Shown here piece by piece: positions 44,164 to 57,179 of a stretch of DNA of 64,000 nucleotides. Below the pieces are notes generated by a model that worked only from the letters and a program-made list of their open reading frames with translations, searched no databases and was not told the origin of the DNA. The stretch is taken from assembly GCA_009103225.1 (NCBI GenBank), contig RHPI01003369.1, forward strand, positions 1-64,000, written 5' to 3'. Every line of letters begins with the position of its first letter. Positions within the stretch are counted from its first letter, which is position 1. Made by a program: the position numbers and the translations under genes. Origin of the DNA: Chlorokybus atmophyticus (lineage: Eukaryota > Streptophyta > Chlorokybophyceae > Chlorokybales > Chlorokybaceae).

Positions 44164-47100
44164 TCAAACTGTTCTTGCTGTCTGCGTCAGCCAGCGACGC
44201 AGGCCGGCGGCCAGCTCGACCACATCACCATTTGTACCGCATGAGCAGCGCCACGGGCGAAGTGTGGTTGTCACCCTCTCCAGCCTATCTGTTAACCGCA
44301 CGCAGAGCCGAGTGGCCGACCCATCACTCGTCACAACCTGACAACTTGGATGTCAGCTCAACTCTGTTGTGAACATGAGCACACTGAGTGCAACCAATGC
44401 ACACGGCCAAGCGAAGAACAACACACCAACTCTTCTGCATGCATGTGCGTGAGTTGACTGAGTACAGCCAATGAGCATGCCTTGTACAGAGTACGCTAAA
44501 GCAGCCAAATACCTGTACAGAGCACTGGTATGCGAGTCGGCAGAGCAGTGCAAGTGCTTCGGGTAGCAAGCATGTTGGCATGTATGCACCCTGCGGTAAT
44601 TCCTCTGCGTACGTGTCATCATGAAACTGTATCTCCTGCTGCACGAGGCGCATGAGCAGCACCAAGACCCCACCCGCGCCCTCCTCCACGCCGGTGCCAG
44701 GCTCGCTCGGGTCGCACGACAGCAGCGCAGCCACACCTCCGTCGGGATACGCCGCGATGAAGTTGACAAGCCGCACGGCGGAGGTGTGAAGCTCCCGCGC
44801 ATCACGATGTTCCCAACCACCCGTGTCAATGCATTGCAGCGTGCGTCTCAGCTTCAGCTCCCACACGCTGACAGCAGGTGGCTCTTTGCTCTTACTCCTG
44901 TTGTCGCCCGCATTGATCGCGTTGATGCTCACAGAGTTGCTCACGTCACTTGAAGTTCGTTGCAGCTCAGGGAGCTCAGACGCAGGAGGAGCTGCAGCAG
45001 GAGCCTCAACGTCCGGTCTCAACCTCTGCAAAAAAGCCGAGAGCGCTGCCATGTCCTGCAACACCACATGCAACAGCCACACGGCTTCTTTGCGCACTAG
45101 TAGCGGCTGAGAGGGCTGCAGGCAGTCTGCTATGAGCCCATTTTCCAGCAGCCCGAAAAGGAGCTCTGATCTGCCTCGTGACATTGCCTCAACGCCGACG
45201 ATGTTGAAGAAAGACAGTCCTTGGAGCCTCACTTCAGACGCTTGTGAGCGCTGCAAGCGAGTTGTGACGGTTCCCAGCACGTCCGAGTACACGCCTTCAT
45301 CACTCCCGTTTGCAGTCAAACAGCTCCTGAATCGGTCTTTCAGCTGCGCCGGCTCTCCTTGAATGTAAATCCGCGTTGATTGAAACACAGGATGCCGCTG
45401 CAGCTGCGATTGTGAGGTCTTGATATCCGCTGGTGCAGGGAGGCTATCAACAACAGTGCTGTTCGCATGCTTCAATCGATGTTCTCGCAGCAAGGCTGAG
45501 CTTGCAGTGGTTGCTCCTCGCAGGATGCATGCCATGGTGTCCCGGTCACGCGCTGCCAGCTGGCAAAGCACTTCCATCGCACCGCTGTGGCAACCATCGC
45601 TGTGCCGGTCGCTTGCGATGACAGCACGAAGCGGACGCAACAGATCTGCCGGCTTGCATCGCCCGCTCGCTGCATCAACCATACATGAATACAGCTCTCG
45701 GCCTGATGTAGAGGCCACATCCGCTCCCTCTCCTCCTCCTTTGTCTTTCTCCTGATGGTCCTTTCTAACATCTTCCGTCAACAGCGAGTACAGACCGCTT
45801 GAGCACGAAGACAGCAACCGCCGGACCAACTCGGCGCGCTTGCTGCTGCTGGCAGGCAACAGCACCACTTCATTGCCAGTGCTTGATGATGTAATCGCCT
45901 GCGGCTGCATCCTCGCAGCAGCAAATGTGACATTGCTTTGCTGAGCCGATGGAGCCAATGGATTGGCTGCTAATGCACCCGCCCGGCCATGTGAAGCCGC
46001 ATCCGAGTTGGCAGGAACTGTGTGTCCAGCCTCATTGCCATTCGCGTGCACTCCAGCGAGCCTCTCGGGCTGCCCCTGTGCTACACAAGGCCTAGTTGAG
46101 GGTTCCACTCCTGATGACGAAGAAGGTGCTAGCACCTGATGACCAACACGACAATTATAACCTCAGAGCGTGTATGTTCAAGTCTCAACTCTGTCTCATA
46201 TGTGTCAACACACCTTCCTGTTGACGGGCAATGCGCCCGACTTGGTACTCGCGGCAGCTGCGGAAGCCTCTTCGGTTCGGCTGTTACTTGCGGCAACATT
46301 CACGCGGTTCTCGTGATCCATCCTGCGACGCTTCTCCTCGGCCAACTCCTGGTCTTTGAACATCAGCTGCGACCGCAGCCGCTCCAAGTCGCGGGCTATA
46401 TCTGCCTGCATGCCACCATGAACAAGCATGCCAAGCAACACAAACCGAAAGTATGTTGTAGGCCGTTGCATGTAACAACCATAAAGACGACACAACAGCA
46501 GCAACAACAAGAACAGCCACAACTGACCTGGCTTTTGGCGTTGCGCTGGCTGGCTTGTGCGTCGGCGAGCTGCCGACGAAGGGAGAAAGCGTCTTGTTCC
46601 ATTGCGGCCATGCGCGACCTCAGAATAGCCACCTCGCCCTCCTTTTCCGCCACTGTTCGGCGCAGCTGGAAGTTCTCTGTCTGAGCTCCATTGTTGGCAT
46701 AACCACCTGCCAACAGACGGAACAGTAAGACTATAGTGTGATATGTACACGAATATAGCTGAACATGGACACATAAAAAATCACGGGGACTGCAGGAAAA
46801 AGATCACTGACGCAGGCAAGGAAGCGATCTGCAATTGCACTGTGGTACATCAATGGCAGTGCAAGCACAGCCAATAAAGTGCAGCTGTTCCAGAGCTTTC
46901 ACAAGCTTGCAACGCGTGATGTGCTTGCATGGCGACATCCACTCAAGAAGCAACACCTGCCCAGCAATACCACAATTGCCACATTGACCATGCAATACCA
47001 GAATTACCATTGTATGGTGCTGCCGAAGTTGTTGTTTGGTATGCTGAAGGAGCGGCAGCAGCAGTATGAGGAGGATGCTTATCAGGCGGCACGTAGGCTG

Positions 47101-47329
47101 GCTGCCTGTGGTCAAGCTGCTGCGGCACAAGAGAGGATCCAAAGCTGCCAGCCTGAAAAGGAGGAGCACTCGCAACCTGGTAAGCTGCCGATGCTTTGGT
47201 GGTTGGTAGTGGTTGTGGAGGTTGTGCGGCGGGTTGCGGCTGCGTGGACCCGCTCCGCCTGGCCGCCGCCAGCTCCTCAGCCTTCCTGATGGCCTCGTCG
47301 ACGGCGTCCAGGTCCCAGTCGTCGTCCAT
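44164..47329 (-). CDS. ATRIP-like DNA-damage checkpoint protein
   Basis: Five exons fit in phase: 47329-47008, 46706-46528, 46405-46214, 46135-44513 and 44337-44164, giving 829 residues. The N-terminus (MDDDWDLDAVDEAIRKAEEL) is an acidic helix like the RPA-binding checkpoint-recruitment motif of ATRIP. A coiled coil follows (LRRTVAEKEGEVAILRSRM, then LRSQLMFKDQELAEEKRRR), which in ATRIP mediates self-association and ATR binding. The large fourth exon encodes mostly helical, repeat-like sequence (for example VRLQGLSFFNIVGVEAM and LVRKEAVWLLHVVLQDM), and the last exon ends GLRRWLTQTARTV. ATRIP brings the ATR kinase to RPA-coated single-stranded DNA. Assignment rests on domain order and the FKDQEL-type coiled-coil motif; overall similarity is weak by eye. 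Confidence 0.65.
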
Positions 47330-47570
47330 GCCACCATACGCCACCCCCGCCGCCGCCTCCACCACCGCGTCCAGCAGCAAGCTTCACACCTATTCTGTTA
47401 CTGCAGCATGCAAGCGTTGCAGCAAGGCGGCAGGGCAGCGTAGCTGCTGCTGTGTGAGAGAGTGTTGCTGCTTGTGCAGCTTGCTTGTATAGCTAAGCTC
47501 TCTGTGTAGCATTGCTGGACGTTTGGTTGGAACTGTTAGCTTGACGGGCGCTGTGCATTGTTAGCCAGCC
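47330..47570. promoter_or_regulatory. 241-bp divergent intergenic region of ATRIP-like and BIN4
   Basis: The two start codons face away from each other across 241 bases, so one region must hold both promoters. No TATA box or known element is evident. Short GCAGCAAGGC and TGCTGCTTG words occur. Confidence 0.5.
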
Positions 47571-50396
47571 ATGAGCATGGGCGGAGAGGGCAACGACGAC
47601 GAGCCTGACTGGATGAAGGAGTTTCAGCCGGTAAGAGTCGCATGCTTGTAGGTGGTCAAGCCGTCAGCTGCGTGCTTGTTGCAAAAAGCTGTTGCAAAGG
47701 CATTTGTATATAATGCATGCAAGTGCATATTGGTTGTATGAAGCATTTGCCAACAGCATGCCTGGACACACAGAAAAAGCACACACATGAACAAAAGCAG
47801 AAAACCACACGTGCATGCGCGTACACATACGAAAAACATACAAGCCCAAACCCACACACTTGCATAGGCACGCTCGCACTCGCACTCTTTGTGCGTACGC
47901 ACGCGCGCACAGAGAGGGAGGCAGAAGACATGAACACCAATTGGCAAATGAACTTGACCGCAACAAACATAGTGCAAACAAATCCAGCCTGAGTTGTAAC
48001 ACAATGGGTAGTGGCCAATGGCTATTGCTGCGTGTAGCCTCCATCCAGAGCCGTAATGCTGCTGCTCATACAACCTACTTTAGCTTGTGCTCCATGTTGA
48101 AGGTGACCTCCACCGCTCCTAACCCTCCCACGCCATCAGATGATGATGAGAGCGTGCCTACGCCAAAGGCTTCAACTCCTCCCCAATCGGACAGCGACGG
48201 CGTCATTGACCTCTGCAACAGCACTGAGCCCAAACCAAGGCGTAAGCAGCTTAGTGCCAAGCTTGCTTCTACGCAAATGTGTAACACCATTTTGCTTGTT
48301 TCGTTGTTTGTCAATCGCTCGTTGGCTTGTTCGTTCGTTCGTTTGCTGGTCTGTCTGTCAGTTGGTTGGCTTGCTTGTTTGTCGTGGCTCATATGAAGTC
48401 AGTAGAGTACGAGTGCTAATGCAGTGTTATGTGTTATGACATAAGTTGAGTGATTGAAGCACCACGACTTGAAAATCTCAAACTCAATAAACTGAGTGAA
48501 GCGGTGCAGTGTTTGACTTGATGACTGAATGCAGGAATGAGGGAATGATTCATTCACAGTGGCTGTGGTCTAGCAGGTAAAAGTGACAGTAAAGCGAAAC
48601 AGAAAGGTTTCAACACAAGTAAAGCTGCCAAAGGCGGAGAAACCGGCAAGCTCCGGGCGCTCTTTCACAAAGCAGCTGAGCGGGCCACGCTGCGTGCAAA
48701 GGAACGAAGTCCATTGAAGAAGAGTCCTCTGAAAAAGAGTCCATTGACAAAGAGGAAAACACTCAGCTTGTCGCCCAGCAAAGCGAATGTTGCAAGCACA
48801 TCGAAGTCGGCGTTTTATGATTTGCCTGATGAAACCAAACCAGAAACATCGCCAAAGCGGCGACAGATTCATGAACAGGCTGCTTGCAATGATGATGGCG
48901 GCTTTGTCGACCTTGCGAACAATGAGGATGAACATAAAGGTGCTGGAGCTGTTCCCGGAAAGGTGGGTCCAGAAGAAGACGACCACGACAACCACAATGA
49001 GGAGAAGGCGCTTCCTGAAAAAGCAAGGCAGAAGGCAAGCCGTTGCGTGTGTGTGCTAGTATGCATGCGTGTATCTGATTCTGTACACATGCAAGCTCAT
49101 ACGTGCACATGTGGTTGAGGGTAGTTGCAGACAAATGACACCTAGAGGTTTGATATAACGCTGTTCTCTGTGTAACAGAGCTTGTCTTCAATGCCGCTAT
49201 TCCTATCAGAGAAGCTCTCGCGGGCCAAAGTGCTTGTTGAGGTGGACGGTGACAGCGCTGCAGCTGATTTGAGCGGCGATGCGGGTGCTGTGGGGCGGTT
49301 GCGTGTGGGCAACGCGAGTGATCCAGACACACTCATCTTTGACTTGAAAGGTGTGTTCCTGACGTTGAAGTTGTTGTTAGGTAGTGCAAATTGGCCTTGT
49401 GTGTCGTTGAAGTCTCTCCTGTGAGCAGGTGTCATCTACAGAGGAGACATTGTGCCATCCATGGCGCTATGCGTGGTAACGTGATAGGGTGATGCGGGGA
49501 TCTGTGACCTCAGAGACAGGCTGGCTGGTTGTGACAGTGAAACAACTATTTGTGCAGGTCAATATAGGTGCGGCGGAAGCCAAGGTGCGAGTGCGTGTGC
49601 GTGTGGCCATGCGCACGCGCAAATGGATATGTGCGTGCTACGCAAGGCTAGGCTGGTAGCGTATGCATTGCATGCTAGGTTAACAGCTTATGCTGCGTTG
49701 GTCATGTTACAGATTGAGTCTGTCACAACAGACTTCTTGAGGCTTACCGAGCAAGAGGGCTTGCAAGGAGGTGAAACTGTCGTGGAAGGTGAGGTTATGA
49801 GCACACTGACTGCGCTATCTCTCCAACAACACAACTGTGCCGGCAATGGGCACAATGCATAAAGTGTTGATTTGCCAACACTCCTTCGCAGGCAACCTGG
49901 GCGCATTTGACCTTGCTGCGGGCGATGAGGAGACAGCTGGCGTGGCCCTCTCGCAGAAGAAGCGCAAAGCGGAAGAGAGCAATGCACGTGGCAGTGATGA
50001 AGGGAATGGTGACGAAGATGGCAAAAGAAAAAAGAAGATGAAGCTGGCGAAAGCGCCTGCTAAGCCAAAGCTTGGAGTAAGCAAACCTCTTGCATCATTG
50101 TGTTGTTGAATTGTCTGCGTGCACGACTTCAACAGGTTATGGTCACTGCATCCGCGTGAAGCGGGTTACTCTGTTAGGCGCTTGGTGGCGCAACAAGGGT
50201 GAAACAAAAGACCAAAAAGGCTGGCAAGCCGCGTGCGAAAAAGGTAAGAGCAGAGAAGCGCAATGATTATGTATTAAGTAAAGGTTCGTGGCGTGCGCTG
50301 TCTCACCTCTGCTTGCTTTTCCATTAGGCACCCACTAAGCCGAGAGCAGCCAGCAAGGCCGCCAATGCGCGGCCGAAAAAGAAGGCGAAAGGGTGA
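47571..50396 (+). CDS. BIN4: BIN4, DNA topoisomerase VI complex subunit
   Basis: Ten exons fit in phase: 47571-47630, 48103-48241, 48577-49034, 49179-49350, 49429-49475, 49558-49584, 49713-49788, 49892-50076, 50178-50243 and 50328-50396, giving 432 residues. The core begins near residue 220 and follows plant BIN4 closely: LPLxLSEK-type start (MPLFLSEKLSRAK), VEVDGDS, DLSGDAGAVGRL, FDLKGVIYRGDIVPS, IGAAEAKIESVTTDFLRL and ETVVEGNLGAF. The first half is Ser/Lys/Asp-rich with SPLKKSPLKKSPL repeats. The C-terminus is lysine-rich and probably binds DNA. BIN4 works with topoisomerase VI in decatenation and endoreduplication in plants. Exon 6 is a 27-base micro-exon, and intron 3 has a GC donor (AAG|gcaagc). 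Confidence 0.93.
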
Positions 50397-51688
50397 GATT
50401 ATGTTTTCAGTCGTGTTGTGGGCAACATTGTGTGTAGCGTTGCACTACAGAACGATAGTCACATGCATATTCAGATGGTCAGCTGCAATCTACTGCCTGT
50501 CACAAGTCATGCCAAGGTTGCGGACCACGCTTGCGGTGGCTGCACAACTCTCTACCAGCAATGCCATTCGCTATTTTCTGTATCATTCATTACCGTGCAT
50601 GACAAGTGCAACTCAAGGCTTCATCACGTCCCCAGGCACTCGGACTGATAGCATTTACTACAAGTCATAATGATAGCTCTAGCGGTTGTGCCTCTGCATG
50701 GTGATCACTGTAGCGGCGGCGATCTTTTGACTAAGATGGTCTTCCAGTACGCAACAGCGCCTCCCGCTTGCCCCCTCCTCTATTTTCTCTGATTGGAACG
50801 AAAGAAAATAACCCCGCGCCCACAATCCTGTGTTTGCGCACTGCCTGTCAGCTGCCCACACCGCGTTGGGCATGTTAGCCTATCCGTCAATGACATTGGT
50901 ACTGTAAGTAAAAATGCTGTTGCATGTCCGTGTGTTTGAGAGGGAGAGAGATAATGCAAACATACATCCAATGTACATGGTGTGTGATGTGTCGCACAAC
51001 CAATGGCCTGCTTGCACAACTGCTTTGCAGTAGGTCATGTGCAAAACAGTAAACACAGGAAACAGCCAATCTATCACGCTGTTGGTTTGTTTTCACATGC
51101 CACCTCGAATGGCAATGCCATGGCATGGCGTGCTGTCGCATAGCACGCGCACAAACGCAATGAGATGAACCATGACATTTCTCAACAACACACTGTGAAA
51201 TGCGACTACCCTACCTACCTTGTTTCAGCTCGATGCAGAACCCATCCAGCTACAGCAGCCTCCCAGCCGGTACGTGGCAGTCTCACCGCTGTTGTTGTGC
51301 ACGCGCTACTCGTCAAGCTGCAGTGTCTCCTTCTGAACTGCTCAGAGGTTGCAGTGTGGCATGTCTTAATTCGAAGGGCACAGTGTGATGCTTGCGATTG
51401 AATGCTGTGCATTGGAGTCAGATTGCATCACAATGTTGTGGCATCAAGTGGTACATCCCTCAAGGGCATATCAGTGCACTCCTAGTCCGTGCGCCACTCC
51501 CTCTGTCCTGGGCAGCGGCGGCGGTGGCGGTGGCGGTGGCGGCGGATCTGGAGGGGGAAGGGGGAGGATGTGGGCTCTGCCTGTTCTCTCTCCAGGTCGC
51601 GAGAAAGAGCGCTGCTGCTTAGCGCTGCCGCTCCGCCCTCGCCAGTCAGCCCCAAGCTCTAGTGTGTCAGTGCGGCCTCCAGGTAAGG

Positions 51689-51747
<59 letters not shown>

Positions 51748-52700
51748 TTTCCCTATCCTGTACTTGCAGAAAACAGACGCTCACATGTGCACTTGTTCGT
51801 GCTTGTTGCTGTTTTACATGAAACGCTTGGAATGCAACGCAGTGGTAGCATTTCTGAGCACCTTCATGTCTGTTGGCCATGTTGTACTTCAATCAGGCAG
51901 GAGGTCTATTTTTAGTTGCCTCGCTGTTGTTGTTGATGAATGTGTGATGTTGCAGGCATATGAGGTTTCAATGGGTGTGGCCCTGTGGTTGCTGACGGGG
52001 GTAGTGAGACCTATTGATTAAAGGTGCGGTATGCCATGCAACTCTTAACACTTGGATGGTTACTGTACTATTTGAAGTACTTGTACTATAAAAAGTATTG
52101 AGAACCGGACTTTTTACGCTAACAAGTTGCAAACTCTATAGTATTAATCTATAGTCGTGCCATACATGGTTGGAAGCAAAAGTTGAAGGCATACACGAGA
52201 GAATTAACGTTAAGACTTGTTGGTCTATGATGTAGCATCCTCTAGTTGTAAATTCATACGAAATCTGCAGCACAACATGACCCGGTGGGTTATTATGAAA
52301 CAACTTATGCTATATCCAGTACAACATGGTTACCAACCTTGCAATAGCATCAGTACATGCTAGCAAACACATGTATAGTCACTTGTGCACACATTATCAA
52401 GTTTGGGATGTTGTTCAAGTGATAACACTATAGCACATTGCGCAGCCGCAAGCTGCATACTTATAAGCATGTTTAGAATTTTCACGCCATGCTCAAGTGC
52501 CGATCAGCCTAAGAAATTTTTCCATTAGTGTTTAAGTTATAAGGAATGCCTTCCCGAGAAGGTTGACTGAAGGTCTACATTTATTGTAGCATGTTACCTA
52601 AATTGCATTTCAATCATAATCATTACAATACAGTTATCGGCCTCCCTAGCGTTAAAGTGTAATTATATAATAAACGCATCGCAATTAGCGTTGATTTTGT
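50397..52700. other. Intergenic; CT microsatellite, AT-rich right half
   Basis: A glycine/proline-coding GC-rich patch (51500-51680) ends in a donor-like CCAG|gtaagg followed by a pure TC tract (51691-51744). It could be a first exon, but no partner was found. From about 52030 to 52700 the DNA is AT-rich and free of genes. Confidence 0.4.
51691..51744. repeat. TC microsatellite
   Basis: 27 uninterrupted TC units directly after a donor-like AGGTAAGGGT. Confidence 0.95.
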
Positions 52701-52706
52701 AATAGT

Positions 52707-53006
52707 GTGCAACAACACCCCAGCATCAAAGCCGAAGATATCATCGCTGAAGTAAACATTTTTGCATTTGTAGTGTATTGCATGGATGGGGGAGCAAGGT
52801 TAAGCTGCCGTGGAATTGATAACGCGTTTTGTACATTAAAATCGGCAATGCGTACAACTTTAAGCGATGACAATGAGATTGAGGAGCTGTTCCGGCTCTT
52901 GCTTAATGAAGAGAAAAAGCATGGGCACCTAACTGTGTTGGTATGCTACTTCCATGGCAACGACAACGAGGTCATTGAGACATCGAGCAATTTCTTGCAA
53001 TGGTGA
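52707..53006 (+). CDS. Hypothetical open frame, unknown function
   Basis: A 99-codon frame (no ATG at its 5' edge) encodes IIAEVNIFAFVVYCMDGG and ELFRLLLNEEKKHGHLTVL. It may be an exon ending at TTG|gtatgc near 52939. It could be the upstream part of the locus that follows, but the phases do not match. I do not recognise it. Confidence 0.3.
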   Translation: MQQHPSIKAEDIIAEVNIFAFVVYCMDGGARLSCRGIDNAFCTLKSAMRTTLSDDNEIEELFRLLLNEEKKHGHLTVLVCYFHGNDNEVIETSSNFLQW

Positions 53007-53248
53007 TGGCGTAATAATGCAGCTTTTATTTGTTTGTGCAGTTGTTACTCGCTCGAGTCTAATTTGCTATACATACGTGTTTTTAATTAATAAAGAATGC
53101 GGAACGCGCTGCAATAAAGTGGAGGAGCAAACTCGAATCGCTGACGCCTCATTTGCTCAGCAGCGCTGATTGCACTACCAAACGGATCACCCGCTTAAGT
53201 TGTTGGTACAAGCAAACAACCGCTAGCTACTTGCTGACTTCTTCTAAG

Positions 53249-55336
53249 GTACCGATGAAGACAAGCTGAGGATTGTCTGCCTGGCACCGGAAGTCCCCTT
53301 TTCTCCTGGTAACCCATACGTCTCTTCAATGATATCAATGCTGCTATAGCTGCTACCTGAGAGTGTTGTCATTCGTGTCTCACTCTTTTTCTGTGTGACC
53401 TATGATGTTGCTGCTGCTTGCGCAGAGTGTGTGGTTCGTTTAGCTGATCATGAACATTGACATAATTGTGCGTACACCGCTGTGCATGCGGCCACTAATG
53501 AGCCACCTGCTGAGCGTGCATCAATGCCAACTTTATTGCTCCTGCTAGGTGGAGTGAAGAGAAAGGGAGCGCATGTTGTGACAGTCGCAACTTCTGCCGT
53601 CAGGCGTCTTCTTCAGCATGAACCACCTGCCAGCTTTTCTTGTTGGGCAAATCCAAGTCACAACAAGTACTCGCATACGCTGTGGGAGCAAGTTGTCGTG
53701 GATGTAGAGGACCTGAGCTTTGCTACTGAGGACGAGCTTATGCGCATGGGCATTGAATGCAAGTCGCATGCTAGGAAAATGTTTGCAACTGCGCAGGGCG
53801 ATGTAGCTTACCGCAACCTTCAATTGATATCGGTAAGTCTATCCAAGTTGAATTTTACTTGTTAATGTGCAGCCTTGCTTGCATTCACGCAATTCCATGC
53901 TGAACGCTTTCGGTATCTAACATTCGTGCTAGGTATGCAATGTGCATGTGTTAAAATCACAGATTGCTACGTGAGTTGATAAGCTTGCACAACAATTTCA
54001 GAGAGGAGCGATTGTCACGTCCACGCATACGATAAGTGGGTAACGGGGGCTTGTGAAAACGCATGTCAAGTTCCGTGATTGCGATGAGTTATTGGAGCTA
54101 AGCGAAGCTTTCTACCAAACTTGACATGAGCATTGTGTTCAATTGTATGCGCTTCCAGACCAAATACGATACGCTGATATGAAGACAGGTGATGGTTACC
54201 GCAGGCGTCCACGTATGTACAACAACATAGGTTGCCTCGTACAGGCCATTCTGGCAACTATGAGCGACGCCCACCCAACTGGAGACTTTGTGCATTGCAA
54301 ACAAAGAGGGATTGAAGGTCTTGCTTCAGACATCGCTTCGTGTGGTTTCAAGGATGAGGTATGAATGCATCGGCTGTAACTGTTGATGCTTTGCCAAAGC
54401 ATTCAGTGGATGTAACGTGTTTCATGTCTTGTAGGCCGCAAACTCCAGGTTGTTGCACTGCATGTATGTTGTGACAAGCATGTATTACTGCGTATTACTG
54501 CTTTCGTATGTTGTGACAAGCATGTATACTGTTGTGACAAGCATGTATTACACTTGATGAATTTGAGACCTGCAATTGCATAAGCATACCGGGTATGGCA
54601 TAGACCAGTTTTGTGGACGTTAGCTCATAGGCAGCACACAGATGTTAACCTTATGTCTCATGCAACGATGCCGTTCCTTGTATCATATTAAGGTTGGAGA
54701 AGCTGAGTGCGTGTGGTTGCGCTGCGAGAGACGAGTGCAAGCGCGAGTGCTTTCAATTACAATGCATGCATTGTACGGGATGGTCCGCATCTGCAAGCGG
54801 CCGTGTTTCAGCATCAGCTCGGTGCATCAGACGCGGCTTGGTTCATGCATGGTTGCTCACTTCAGTATGCCGCCACGGATGGGCTGTGTGAGATAGACAC
54901 ATTATCATCGGGATTTAATGTATAAATATCAGTATGATGCTTTGTCATGTCACACGGTCATTTGCATGTTCCACCAATTGCATGCAAGAATGAGGATCCG
55001 TGGAATGTTGCTCTATTATAGTGGAGTGTTACTCTATCATGATAAGGTTTGCGGGAATTGGTATTCTGCTGCCACCTAGCCTTGCACTGTAAAATTGAGG
55101 GCGCGGTTGAGGCGGTGATGGCCGTGCGCGTTATCACGCGGAGCGGGTACAAGTGCAACCTGATAGTGGACTACACACTTGTGAGGTGGTTACGGCGCTT
55201 GGCAGGGGCGTGTGTGCTATGCGAGGCGTTGCGCGGGCTAAACACTTTTAAAACATGGCAATACGTGCTGAAGGTTTGCCCGCGTGTCGATGATCTTCTT
55301 GCTGACAGGCGCATGCTCATTAAAACGAAAAATTAG
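53249..55336 (+). pseudogene. Fragmented multi-exon locus of unknown family
   Basis: Exon-like segments occur in order on the plus strand. About 53249-53309 (TDEDKLRIVCLAPEVPFSP) joins in phase to a segment from about 53550 to 53832 (RKGAHVVTVATSAVRRLL, WEQVVVDVEDLSFATEDEL) with donor TCG|gtaagt. Then come about 54150-54358 (MYNNIGCLVQAILATM), about 54700-54925 (RETSASASAFNYNACIVRDG) and about 55080-55336 (VEAVMAVRVITRSGYKCNLI). Beyond the first junction I could not chain them in phase. The locus leads into kinase-like remnants, so it may be the N-terminal half of one decayed protein. Confidence 0.35.
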
Positions 55337-55655
55337 AGTAAGGCACGTGCAACGCACGTACAATATGCAAAGAAGCAGTTGTAATGGGGAAAGAAGCTAT
55401 TCCATTTTATGCAATGTAGCAACATCGAAAGTGCTGGGGTACTCTAGTCTTTAATAGAGATGTAGCAATTGTATAGCAACTCTTATGCAGTTATGCAGAG
55501 TATTGAATGTTATGTTTCAAGCATAGTTTCCTCATCAATGTAGAAACTATTGCCATGTGTGCACATGCATGCTAATAAAGCTTGGCTAGGGAAGCTATGT
55601 GCTTTACGTTTGGCCTCTTGAAGGTCAACACGATATCATTGTTTGCGGTATGTGA

Positions 55656-56440
55656 GTGGAACGAGAAGTCATAGTCCTCCTACATCTTGGCAAGCACAGC
55701 CAAACCGGCTTGCCTACGCTACTTGCACATGGTGCCATTGCGCCATTGGGGTTACTAGGCGGCTCCAGCACTCGTGCAATGCTGGTTGAAGCAAGCATCA
55801 TGCTGACACCATTGCTCGGGCGCCCTATGCATTGGAAAGGTGCAAGACTCCTTCCAGTCGTCGAACCATCTGCGCTCTTACAATGTCTGCCGATGTGCTT
55901 AAAAGCCTAAACTTCTGGCATGCCAATGGAGTTCTTCACAACGATGTGTGTCCCGACAACATCGGCGTCGTGGAGGGGCTATCATCGTGTTGCTGAGCGC
56001 ACTATTTGTACGACATTAGCACTGCCAGCTGTGCAGCTTTGGGCTGAGAGCATGAAGAGATCTTACAAATGTATTCATCCACTGGATGAATACATTTGCA
56101 TGGCATGCAATGAATGTTACACGGCTCCAACCCAGCATTTAATGATGGAGACATTGCGAGCTCTCATGTACATTTGTATGGCACAATCTGGGCACGAGCC
56201 TCTACCGTGAGCCGGCGCAATCAACCGTGACATCCTCCAGTATCATGACTTGCGCTTCAACTTATGCGACATCCGGAGAGCAACCCTGTGCTGCAAGCGT
56301 GGCCGCCAAATTTGCAGGAAGTTGCCAAAGAGGTGTTTGCGCGTGACAATGGTATCATCACACTGAAGTATGAAGCCGATGAGCCGGTGCCAACGGGCGA
56401 GTGGCTGCGCTTGCTGCGCAGCGGCATCCACACATAGGTG
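55656..56440 (+). pseudogene. Decayed protein-kinase-like domain
   Basis: An N-lobe-like stretch (EREVIVLLHLGKH, LPTLLAHGAI) runs in one frame. The next piece (WHANGVLHNDVCPDNIGVV) is in another; it is a clear kinase catalytic loop of HxDxxxxN type with Asp and Asn kept. Further pieces (LYDISTAS, NLQEVAKEVFARDNGI, PTGEWLRLLRSGIHT) are again in shifted frames with stops between. At least one frame break near 55890 is certain. The loop resembles that of FunK1 or Crinkler-associated kinases. It is a pseudogene, or active sequence spoiled by assembly errors. Confidence 0.45.
56066..56098. repeat. Perfect 16-bp palindrome with 1-base centre
   Basis: Bases 56066-56081 and 56083-56098 are exact reverse complements around 56082. 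The design is the same as the 77-bp hairpin at 16676. Confidence 0.85.
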
Positions 56441-57179
56441 GAGCCCACTCCCCCGCTAGAGCAGTAGAAGCTGGATGGGTTGACAAAGCTCATTGACCTG
56501 CGTAACATTGTTCTCGATGTTCAATGAAACATGAGCTGAGCCGTTGGGTTTTATGCACACGCCTGCACCTGGGTGCCTTCTCATTTGATTTGAAAGTAGC
56601 GACAATCTCACCTTCCTTGTGCACACCAACTTTATTGCCTGCAACCTGTAGCATTGTATGCACACCATAAAATGCATGGTATGTTAACGACAAAACATGC
56701 CAAGATTGGTTCATCTTACACACAATATGTGTACCCGAACGCAACGATGCACTGCATTGAAACTGTTAACAAGCAGTCCTATGCGCATGCCTGCTGGAAT
56801 TCTGAAGCCGCCATGGCCAAAGCATACACCTCGCAGGCACGAACGGAGCACATGCACCCCAATGCAGCTCATTGCACCAAGCGCTTGCAGGGTGCCATGC
56901 ACCCACATTCTATTGAACACACACATTTAAGCATTCAAAGCGCACGACAGCGTCTCAACAGTGCTCATAACGATATGTGTGGCTGCTTGAGCGTTGTGTA
57001 AGACATCATCGCGAGGTTACAGCTGTGCCAAGTTACTGCCACCTTGTGGCGTGCAAGGTGGTTGTGAATTCCGAGCAGCCAGCACAACCCGGCACTGACC
57101 AGGACCACATGATGCATCAAGGCATGCCAAATCAATACTCGTTATACACGCAGATATGTAGAAGTAATGTACCCTAGTG
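56441..57179. other. Intergenic, no supported gene
   Basis: TGCATG- and CA-rich DNA between the kinase-like remnant and the end of the TAF15-like gene. Confidence 0.5.
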
